Shown: positions 45,901-58,300 of the stretch, one piece after another
Numbering within the stretch: position 1 is the stretch's first letter
Layout: the number at the start of each line of letters is the position of its first letter
Source: Tubiluchus corallicola
Taxonomy: Eukaryota; Priapulida; Priapulimorpha; Priapulimorphida; Tubiluchidae
Assembly: GCA_030141605.1 (NCBI GenBank)
Contig: JAQGDQ010000135.1
Location: 466,620-530,619, forward strand
Direction: 5' to 3'
Length of the DNA stretch: 64,000 bases
Position numbers and translations under genes: made by a program
Notes under the pieces: model-generated
Database searches by the model: none
Seen by the model: the letters and a program-made list of their open reading frames with translations, nothing else
What the model was told of the DNA's origin: nothing

Positions 45901-48900
45901 GCTGCCGTGCTCCTTGTGCTTCTGGGAATTCTTACCACAATGTTTGCTTGCCCTTTACTTAGGGATGCTACAGAAGTGCAATTTTTAAGAAGGTAAGGAA
46001 AGCAAACAATGTTTCTGACACTGAGAATGACTTTCGTTTGTTTATAAGGTGTTTGAAAGGCGTTTTTGTTTATATAATTACAGTATGTTAACTTACACAA
46101 AACAACCTACAGACTGCTCCAAGCTTTTAGTTTAATAATTGTAACAATTCTAGTTTGTGACGCTCATAGGCTTCTATTAATATTCATGGATTCCTGACAG
46201 AGAGCTGAATATAAGCAGAGGCAATGCAGCTATTAAGCAGCCATAAACAATTTCCTTCAAAAAAGTAGGATTTTATTTAACAACGAACAGCCTGATGACG
46301 CTACGACAAGGGCAAGTCACAGATTTAGATGCACTAAGCCAAAGTTAAGTGTCTGGCTGCTCAACGTATATAATTCAAATTGCATTTGCGATATATTCAA
46401 CACCTTCGCATTTTCGATTTTGAATTCAATTTCAATTTCAATTGTTATTTTAAGCATTATGCAGTTCAGAGATACGGGGTCAAATACTGGAAGTCAGACA
46501 AATTCAAGCATACTGCATACAATATGATATTAAAAAGCTGCTGACTCAAGAAACACAGAACTACGCAGGTTTCATGCAGGTGTGAATATCTCTATCAATT
46601 ATTTATTGCAATCAAATTTGATTGAACGGAATACGTACTACCACTGATGCTATCAGCTTCTGTTTCTATCATTGCAATTCTACCTAGATTAAAGCTTCTA
46701 AGTACTGAAACCAATCAAATTCCTTTAAAGAAAATTACACACATTTGTTATTTCCTTGCAGGGAAAGATATCCATTGACACGAAGAACACAAGAAAGGCA
46801 ACCACAGTCACAAAATGTGTCAGATAATCCAGCATTTAACGGTGATACACCTGAACTGTCAACGCCGAGTACAGAACCCCCGTCGGGATTCCAAGCATTT
46901 CCCAGGCCAACTAGGCCTACAGCACCTGGGGCATTAAGCCAAGAAAGGTCTCAAGACTCCAGACAACCGTCTGCGCCACCGTCACGTGACCATCACATAG
47001 ATATGTTACCTACGTATGCTGATCTGCAGCATCCTGATGAGGAACTACCAAGTTATGAAGAAGCAATCAAGCTTTAATTTTGGTGTAACACTGTAACCGT
47101 GTGATGATTCATCATAGGTGGTACATGCATTATTGAAAACTGACATGACCTGGTCCACCAGAACTAGTGTTTTTGATGTCTCGCAAAAAATAAAAGTAGA
47201 GAATGATCATTTCAGGAGAAATCTAGAATAGTTGAACTTGTATAAAATAAACCTCAATTTTCCTATCACGTTAGTGAAATATAGTGTCTTCTGGTCTTTT
47301 AACTTTTCAACTGAACATTTTTAGCTAAATTCAAGCAACGTCATTCATAAAAATAGTATGCACCTGTTTTTAATGCCTGCTCAAGAGAATCTTTGTGAAC
47401 TGTAAATGCAAATGTGTATCAGTACTTTTGTAAATAAGCAATATGAGTGCACTGTATTAACCCGTTCATACCCGTTGTATCCCGTGGGATACGAGAATAT
47501 TTTCTGCCTTTAAAATTAATAAAATTTTAAAACTGACAGTTGTTTGATCTGTTAATAGTTTTTTGATTTAAGCCAATAACATTAGACTAAAAATGGTGAT
47601 AAAATGGCAAAGTAGAAAATCTACATAGCATAAAAAACTGCGCAAGGTACAGTACTTTAGAGACGACTTTGTACATATCAGCATACCATGCACACTAAAT
47701 GTCTTAAATACTTTAAAAAAATTATCAGCAGTTGCAAAATGAAGCACATTTTATGCTTCAATTGAATCCCAATGTATCTTGTGGGATACAGGCTATATTT
47801 AGCACACGGGTAAAGGTAGAAAAAAGAAAATTATTATGTGTAAACAAGATGGACATACTGAACAAAAGTACAAAGCCAAAAAAAATTTCTTATTAAAAAA
47901 TAATTTGGGCATGAAAGGGTTAATGTTGCCTGGTAAACAGTGTTGGTAAACGATGCAACTGCAGGAAAACAAATGCTACTGTAGCATTTGTCTTGTGCAG
48001 TTTAAAAGAAAATTCGACTCAGACAAAAGCAGAAACCACAGAAAATGTAAACGATGGGTAAACAAATATTTTTGCTCCCTCGGGTGCCCTAAAATATTTT
48101 AGACTTTCATTCTTCAGCCAAATTCTGTTGCATGATAATAAGAGGGGAGAGAAGAATAGAAACAATAATAAATATTTATTTTACATAATTTAAGAGTGAA
48201 CAAGTGTTGGTAGAGGGAAAAGTTGTGAGAGGGAAAAATAGCAAGGAGAGGATGCTAAACAGGAATAAAAAAGAAAAAATGGACTGAGAAAAAGACAGGG
48301 AGAGTGCATGAGAGAGAGAACACAAGATCAAAAAGACGAAGAGAGTTAGAAATGAAAAGGCGATGTAATTATGTAATTTATGAAATGAACTTTGAACAAA
48401 AACAGAGCAGCTAACATTTTATACCTGTACTGTGTGGTCGAGATAAGACAGGTGCATTATTTTACCTTTGACATTAAATAAAGAGAAATATCAGCATCAT
48501 TACATCAAGGGAAATGGAAAAATGGCAAATTTACGGTTACATGTGGGAGACAGGTTAACATCTGGTTTTTTTGTTCTTTTTTTAAATTATTATTTGGATG
48601 CGCTTACAGTGGTGCAAGCACATAACAAGTGATACTGCTCATAGAACACTTTAGCAACTTGCCATATAATGTAGTTTTTGCATTTTTGGGTTTCGCATAA
48701 TTACTTTTTTTCTTGTGTTTAGTCAATTTTTTTGGATTTATTTAAACCAATCACAACTTTCTGTTAATAAAACTGACATGTTTTAGCCTGGAACAGATCA
48801 GTATGCGTGTGTGTGTGTGTCTGTGAGTGAGTGAGAGAGAGAGAGAGAGAGAGAAGGCCCGAAAGGAGCCAGAGAAAAAGTAGAAAAACCTAAGAAAAAG

Positions 48901-51900
48901 AAACAAGAGCATAGACGTACGGGGTCCCTAAATTTTTGGGGGAGCAGAGGATTCTTTACCCGAATTGTTAGAATTTTACCAGATTTTTTAGGCCCCCGTT
49001 TCAACAAATACAACCATACTAAGTTCCAGATAGTGAATACAAGAAGGCGTCATTTCTGATGACATAAGACTGAACTCATGAAGCTGATCAACATTATTTA
49101 GTAGCCATATTGAAATGTGATGCACAAGACATGACATGACCTATATGGCCAGATATCTTGATAAGCTGTGCTTGTTTGATTATGCACAAGCACCTGGATC
49201 ATTAACTTTCTAAGATTGTCATTGATCATGGTATAAACAGTGTCCTAAGAACCAGAAGTGCAGCAATAACTTCCAGAACAGAAGAGTTTACTTCCAGTGA
49301 ACATTCAATGACTGAGATGACAGAGCAATGGACCAGTAAAGAGGAATTATCCATATTTCATGACTGATATACGAATCGGTTACATGATCTGTCAAATCAG
49401 CAATCACCACACAAGATGCAAGAATTAAGAATGCAGCTATGCACAGACAATTGCCACTTTTTCACGTCGGTCAGATTAACTCAGAAAAAAAATTTATCAA
49501 AGGACCAGAAATCTTAAAGCACAAAGTCGGGATTTTGTAAATAATATGAAATAATGGGGAATTTGTATTTGATAATCAATGCGCTCGTACCGAAGACAGG
49601 AAGCGATAAGAGTTTTGTAAACAATCGGAAACCAGCAGAGAACCCAACGACTAGTATATTTTCAATTTTGCGAATGCTAATTGTTTCCAGACCACTCTCA
49701 CTGCCGGCCGGCACCAGGAGTCAGTGTGGACCATGCCTCCTGTGAGATCAAGATTCGGGCATCCAGGTGCATGGCATAAATGTTACTCTCTCAAGATTTG
49801 GGCCATATTTGAATCCCAGGAAAAAATAAGGTGATGACGATTGAAATCTGAAAAAATATCAATTTCGAAGTTAAAAAACTATTTTCTGAAAATATAAAGG
49901 ACAGCTCTGCCCGGATTTTGGCATCAATATTGCCCGAATTTTTTGAAACCCGAACATGGGGTGGGGGCAGTCTGCCCTCCCCCTGCCCCGTATGCCAATG
50001 AACAAGAAAGAGAGGAAAAAACAGGGCATGAAAAAGTGCATAACACAGACAGGGAGAGAAAAAGACAGTGCATGAGAAAGTGAGAGTAAGAATGAGCAAG
50101 AGATAGTGTGAGTGACAGAGAAGGAAAAAGGAGTTAGAATTAGTAAGACAACATAATTCATGGAGTGAACTTTGAACAAAAATAGAGCAGCTAGCACTTC
50201 GCTCTTTTACGATGTATGCTCTAGATAAGACAGAAACATTATTTTACCTTTGGCATTAAATAAAGTGGAAAATGAATTAGTGTCATCACGTCAGTACAAA
50301 TAGCAAATTGTCAAATTCATGGCTGCATGTGAGAGACAAGTTCAATTTTTGAATCACATAGAAAAGAATACTTTTTTACCTTGTTACTACATGACACACA
50401 AAGAGAGAATTTTGCTTGTAGCTGATTTTCAAGTTTAGAAATGGATAAAGCGAATTAACCTATGACTGAGAAGAAGTATGCCATTTTACAGTAAGAAAAG
50501 TTTTATATGTTAGAGTTGCTTAATGATAAAATGCTTCTTACATTTATAAATAGTTCATTATGTGTAAGTACCCAAGTTTGATTGTAATCAAGAACACTTG
50601 ACCCACCAAGTCTCCAGAAACATAAAGAAAAGCAGTGTAAATGTACATTGTATACATTTTTGTAAATTTACATTAAGCCCAAATATTTTATTTGCTTATC
50701 AGTGCTGGCGTAGTTCCTTTACTAACCTGCTAAAAGAACTTGTCACAGTTACAGTAACAATTCTAAAAATGAAGCTGCCAAAAAAATAACTAACTGCAGC
50801 TATTTACAACGCACTCTTAATAAATATTAGGTTTGGTTTTGTGTCACTAATTTCAAGACATATGTAACAGTGAATGTAACTGTTATTTCTGTCATAACTT
50901 ATACCAAAAAAAGAACTGGTTACAGTTATTTCGAAAAATTTGTAACTTGTTGCAGTTACTTGTTGCTCCCATCATTGGTCATTTACAGAAATTTGATTTG
51001 TTCATCACATAACAAAAAGTACAAGGTTGCACATTGTAAAACAAACTAATTACAGATTGCAAAACATCCTGGTTTTTTTGTTCTTTTTTTTACATTATTA
51101 TTTGGATGCGCTTACAGTGGTGCAAGCACCTAACAGATTTTTTGCTTCAGGTCTTACTATCAGTGACATATGCTATCACTCCTTCATTTGTTAAAGATGT
51201 TTTAAATGATTTAATCAGAAGTGACTTTTCCTTTTTAGGCAATCTGCAATATAATGATATTCTACAATATTTATGTTGTGAATAATTTGTGATTCTGTAA
51301 TTTAAAACCGAACTCAGTATCGCATAAGTATGTTAGTTAATAGCACATTTTGTTTGTGTAAAGATATGAGTTTTTTAACTACTAACCGACATTGTTTATT
51401 TTATTTATTTATTTACGCAACTAACTCAATGAATGTATTGTATTTACAATAATCCAAAATGAATCACATATATATATATATTGCATATTGTAATATATTG
51501 CAATTGCATATATATTGGCAATCATATCATAATCATTAATATTAACTGTATGTTCTTTTTCGTAGTTTCCACAGATTGTATAACTGTATTTCCAATTAAA
51601 TAAATTACTACTAAAAATGAATTTCAACACTAATTGAAGGTAATCTTATTGTAGGTGACTAAAACAATGCCTACTCGCAGACGCAGACACGCACAGGAAG
51701 AAGTGTCCGACGAATGTAATGGAATAGGACTGTTATGTTTTGGTTCAGCATGTTTCATAGCAGGAATTGTGATAATCGGAATTTCAGTGAAGAGAGGATG
51801 GGGAGTGGGTGGAGGTTTGGGAGGAGCAGCTTTGATCGTTTTGGCTCTTCTCAACTGTTTTTGTGGTTGGTGTTTCATTTACCAAGCTACGGGGTGCAAC

Positions 51901-54900
51901 ATTCAATGTCCTCGGTAATTATAATATTACAATGAAGGCATGTTTTGACGTTTGTCATTATGGGTAGCAATATTATGGATGCCAAAGATTTGTGAGCACT
52001 AAGACTTTGCGCACTGAAAATGTCCAAGCATGTCAAATGCACCTTCATCCAAGTAACACAACAATATTTGTGTCATTGCAAATCAAAACCGCCTATGAGT
52101 CGGCATACTTAAAACTACGTTATGAGGCTTCAATGTAGAATGCACAAAAATTTGTTCAAATGTCAGTTTTTTGTTTTCACAAAAACAAATGCTAATCATA
52201 TTGGATTGTTATATTCTAGCATCAAATTATCAAGAAAATGTAAAAAAAATCCAAAAAACTAATTTTATAACCCCGTACCACTTTTTTGGTTAGAAACTAG
52301 TAAAAAAACTTTTACTAGAAAAAGTATTTTCAAACTCTCATAGTAACTCGTGGTAGCAGTCATTTTGCTTACGATTGTTTCTGTTGCTAAGCGCTGTTGA
52401 TCTTCCATCAGTAAGGGTTATCTACTTAAACATTAGTTCAATGTGTTCTTGCACAATCTGTAACAACGACATTTGTGTCGTTGCTAAGTGTTTTGTAGAA
52501 ATACAACAGAAAACAATGGCTAACTTTAACAGCGATTTTCTCAAGGTTACGTTTTCAGTGCATACGTGCATAACAATTTCAACGTGGATTATCTCAGCTT
52601 AGAAATAACATAAAGCAGTGAGCTAGGTATCAAAATGATTCTCATGAAATGGAGATTTCACAGAAAAGCTTAATTGCCAACTTGTGGACGATTTTGCTAT
52701 GCAGGCACACATTTAATGTTGCATAATAAAGATAACAACTGCGGCAATTTTTTTAACACTTTTCAATCTTATTAACAGGAATGTTTGTGTAGCTTGTGTA
52801 TTTTTAGACAGCTGCAATTAGTCTGATAAGTTTCAATACACATTAAGATCTATACGAACCCTGCAGTTTCGAAACTTTACACTGCTTAATCTACCATTTA
52901 AAGACACTGTGTAATATAAACAGTGGCTTCTTTTAAAATTTGAAAATACGGCCACCGCGGGCATTGATTGCAGACTTTTAAAACAGGGTCTCCATCCATC
53001 TGGTGTGCACAGTTAGTCTTCATATTTCTGCAATTTCTTTAAAAAAAATCAGTATAGGAGCTCTATTCCAAGAACTAGCTAAGAATAAATCAGGATTTCA
53101 CGATTTTGAAAATTAATTGTCTATTAATGAACTTTCATTCATTAAGGCCAATTATCTCTTCTTACGAACAAAAAATGACAAAAACTGCTCAGTAAATCGA
53201 TAGGAACACTGGCTATGAATAGCTTCAGTTTTAATCTTTTGCAAATTAAATAACTAATTAACTAAGAAAGAAGCCGAAAATCGACGATTTTTTTGTAGGA
53301 AGTTCTCTAGTATCTTGATGAATCATTCGTCTGAGTTTCATGATGATAATATTTTTTCGATGCAAACTTATGAGAAAAACATTAATTGCAACTGTGGACA
53401 CCAGACAGACAAGGATCCCCTTTTAACGGGATTCTGTTAGTACTCAGGTATTAGCTAGTACTATCAAGCTATTTGATGCACAATGTAATTTTGGGGTTTT
53501 TGCTTATATTAACAAGATTTTTTATCTACAAACTAATCTTTAAACAAATTAACCAATACATAGAACAAGAGAATGGGTTTAAGAGACTAATGAGAATAAG
53601 AAAAAAAGAAAAAAAGTTTTTATTTATATAACTGATGTGATACGTATTTGTTTCAGCCTGGAGCAGATCATTGTGGGCAGGCAGCAATCCTTTCGCCGTT
53701 CTTCGCCCGAACACAATGCTGCTTGTGAAAGGGAGACACCAGAATGTGCAGAAAACTCTAGGCAAAATGTGCAGTCTGACTCAGTTGCTGCGCCTGATTA
53801 TGTTAGAACATCTAACAATAGTGAAGGGATACCGACTTCACAACAAAATAGTGCTCTTCCACATTACGATGAAGTCCAGCCACAAATTTCTCAGGACAGT
53901 CAACCACCAAGCTATGCAGAAGTAATGATTTGCCAAGACAGTATAACTTTTGAAACTCTCAATGCAGCTGGTCTGTTATCTCAGCCAAAATGACAGTTCG
54001 TCTTGATTATAAACAGTTCATTAGTAAAAACAACAATAACAATGACATTTAAGGTGCTACAGAAGAGGAAATTTTTCAAAAGAGGTGGCTCACTAACCAC
54101 TACAGACTACTAGCTTAGTATTTTTACTCGATGCAAGATGTATGAATCATATAGTGAAAAACTTCGGTGTCAAAAGTACAACTAAACATGTAACCAAATT
54201 TGCTGATCAGAATTACGACAATAAAACACTCATATTCTATCAATCAATTTATGCTCACAAACTATGCAGACTACTTTCAGAAAACTACTACGTTACTAAC
54301 GAAATCGAAGAAACTCTGATTTTGTGTGACTTGAGCCTAAGAAATAATCTGAGAAATGATCTCAAAGTTCCTGGTAAACTACAAGGATTGATGAAAAAAG
54401 AGAGTGCTCTTCTGAGAGTTGCCATGGTGACAACAGTAAAAGATGTGAGAATGCTCTTTCAAGTATCAAAAAGTTCTTTATTTTTCTTCAAAATCTTTCA
54501 TCCGTACAGATTTTGTCAGCTGAAATCAACTTGATATAGCCTACATCTTGCAAGACCTATAGTTCAGCCATATTATTGATAGACCATATTACAAATTGCT
54601 CAAGATGGACACTTTCCAAATTTTGCAGAAATTACACTTAGAGTAAAGGCTTTGAAACTTTCATAGAAGACAATCTAAGTCAAGAAACTATGTCTCATAT
54701 TCATTGTCAAGCATTTTTGTGAGCCTGTTTGTGTATGTAGGACTAAACATAACATGTAGAATAACTTTAGTATGTAAATATTATGCAATATGTAAATTAA
54801 TTCTATGCAATATGTAATAGCTGCATGTTTTAAGAATTCACTATTTTGAAAGCTGCAAAAGGGATCAAAATACATTAAAAGCAATTCCTGTAAATATGAA

Positions 54901-55290
54901 AATTGAATGCAATGTATCAGTGACCATTAGTTTTGAAATAACATCCATTAATTGATCAGCTTGTCGCATAGTTTCCAAATGGTAGCTTATCTATCCTTTA
55001 TCAGTGCTTATCTATTATAATAAATACACTAAGCATATAAGAGACAGAATACACTTTTACTTCTGAAGTAAAATTTAATATACCAAAAACTTTATGAAAA
55101 TAGTGCTATTCATACTACTTTGAAGAAACAATGAAGGAACTACTATTTTTATGGAGTCACTGGCATATTAAATTAAGCCTTTGAAGTAAAAAGACATTTT
55201 CTCTCCTATGTGGTTAGTGTGTCTACAGGGTCATCCTGAAAAAACATTACAAGCAAATTTTCTTTAATGAAACAAAATATACAAGTCAAA

Positions 55291-55321
<31 letters not shown>

Positions 55322-58300
55322 GTATATGTTTATTACTAGTTTGTTAATTATTGTTATATATATTATATTATATATATTGTTATATTACAAACTAACAATA
55401 TATACACATGCATGCACGCACACATGCACGCACGCGCGCGCACGCATGCACACACACACACACACACCTAGATTTTTACACACTAGGACAAATTTAGCCT
55501 TAAGTTTTACATTTCATTCCTGATGTGGTATAAAATTGTATTTTCCACAACAAAGACAAAGAAATTTTTCAAAAATTAATTTTGTTGTTTTAAATAAAAA
55601 AGACACACAGCTTTTCATATTTCTTTATGCGAATTAATTAGAAAACTGTCCTGACTTAGATCCTCCAGATTTTATTACATCGGAGAACTAATCTGAGCGT
55701 ATCGTGCAAGAAAAATCAAAGATGGAACTGAACTGAAAAATTTGGTTCAAGAATGACTAAATTTCTGTAAAATGAGATTAATTTAGTTATTGACTAATTC
55801 TGACCTGATTAACAACGTGATCGAAATGGAACGAAAGTACTATTTTCTACTCTTAAGTAGTTAAAAAATATCAAAGCTGAGTTTTTTCATTTAAAACAGT
55901 AAATTTTTGAGACACTGTTTTCTTTGCTGCGAAAATACAATTTTAAAATCGTGTTTTTAAGAAGTTGAGCAGAAATGAAACATAGAACTTATGACTAAAC
56001 CTTTTGTTGTGTGTAGAATATACAAACATATATATATATATTCATATTCATTGTTATTCTGTTAATTTTTTATACATTTTTGTGATTTTTGCTTTATTAA
56101 AGAATTCATAGAAAATGTTCTTTGGACCACAGCTATTGACAAAGAACAGACGAGCCACATCTGGGAACACATCTAGTCGATCAATTAATGGACATTATTT
56201 AAACTAATACACTGATATCATTGACGCGTTAACATTCGATTCATTAAAAATAGAAGGAATATTAATGCAAGCTACACTTACGCAACACCAGAAGAGATGT
56301 ACTGGCAACAATGGTTGCAACGTCATTCGAAGCAATGCAGTTATATTCACCGTGATCATCTTTTATGATGTTTGATATCTTTAGCGATTCATTGGTGGCA
56401 GCCGATCGGTTGAATGGCAACTGTTTCCCATTAGTCTGAAAAAGTTTCACACCCTACTTTACTATTACTTATCAAATAAAACATCACAACTATTTGATCA
56501 TGCTTAGAGTGGAAACTAAGTACCACACAGATTTGAATTTAACAGATCCAAACTGGATGAAGACGCACATTGCTTTTTAAATTAATTGGATTTCTAACTA
56601 CTGATGCATTGAAACTGTATTATTCTTTGGCTCACATGCCAACTATCGCCAAAGGTCAAAACTCCTCTGGTTTCTGGACTTCAGTGGAGTCATCTGGATC
56701 TGTTCAAAAAATACACATGTTTAATAAATGATGGCTAGTTTTACAAATAAATTGATATACATTCGAAATTTAATTTGTTGAGAATATCCGGCTTTAAAGG
56801 ACTTAATCCACTAACTGCCAAACCTCCACCAAATGCGTAAACTAAACTCTTCAGACTTGGGAAGCACTTTAGCTTACCAACAGAGCCAGGGACACTGCTC
56901 CCGCTGTACAAATAAAAACACCGCATTTGAGATTTTTGAGAATTTTATTTGGACAAAGTACCGCATCAGTTCCAAACCATTTTTGTGTTATACTTAAAGG
57001 TCAGCTAAAAGTACTTAAAATGTTTTGCTAAATGTAACAACGCAATAAACACAAGAATATTTTTTACAAAACATCACTTATGGAAACCTGAAAGAAGTGC
57101 AACTTCTTTTGTATTCGCAACGAAGGAAAGCAGGATGATTTTCATATCCTGCTCTATTTTTTGTCTTAATTAAAGTTATAATAATGATGATGATGACGAT
57201 GATGATGAAGACGATGGTGATGATAATAATAATGATAATAATAATAATCTGTTTTGAAATACGGTAAAAAGTAAGTGTTTTAACACCTATAATAATGCCA
57301 AAGTGTTTCTGATAATTAAATAATATGTTAAAAAACTAATTAAGGTGAGTGCAGGGCAGCAACACCCGCAATAAACAAAACACGCCCATCAATATAGTTT
57401 CATACCTGGCTTGTCGCAGTTCATTATGGTGTTACAGCCTTAGTTTTGTTAGTCAGTGTCGGGTTACAACTTACCCTCTTCCACAGAACTGATGTAACAT
57501 TCTCCCCGGTTGCCACACAAGGCATTTTTACTGCTTCTCCTTTTAGGCGCTGGTAAATCAGTTCCGGCCTTTTCAAAAACACAGGCGGATCTAGAATTAC
57601 AAGTACCTACTAAAATACTAATAGATCCAAATTCATTGCCTGCTGTAAGAAATCAACACAGTCAAGTAAAGAAAACCACATGACTATGGTAAAGAACTGA
57701 CGCATATAGCAAGATAATTTTATTAAAATCATGTTTCTTTTTTACTTTACACTGAAAAGTAGGGAGCATGAAGACAGCTTTCTAGTCGTTAAATAATTAC
57801 GTTACATCAGTGCACGAATGCATTTCAAATGTCTTCAATTCTAGAAATAAATTACGAGAAAGTATTGTTAACCAAAAATGTTTTGATGTACCCACACAGC
57901 TGCAGGAGAGTGAATTTACCTTTAACATCAACATGAATTTCGGCCGACGTTCCTATTGTGCCAATGACATTGTACGGTGTACAAGTGTATACTCCTTCAT
58001 GACGCTTTTTAACCTGTAATAAGTTTTGTTGTAATACTTATTTTCCACCAGACAAAGTGAATAACAAAGATAAACTATTTTTGTACGAATGTATTTGCAT
58101 GCCAATTATTCATACAGTATGCGCTAGTTAAGAAAATTAGGTTACTAATGTAGCTATATTTAAAGTAAACCAACACTTAAGCATTATTAGTTAAATAACA
58201 CTTGCATGAAAAGTTTGTACCTAAAAACCAAAACCCTTCTTAAGTCGGCATAGTTAAAACTACGTTAAGGTGCTTCAAAGGTAGAATGCACCAAAAATTT

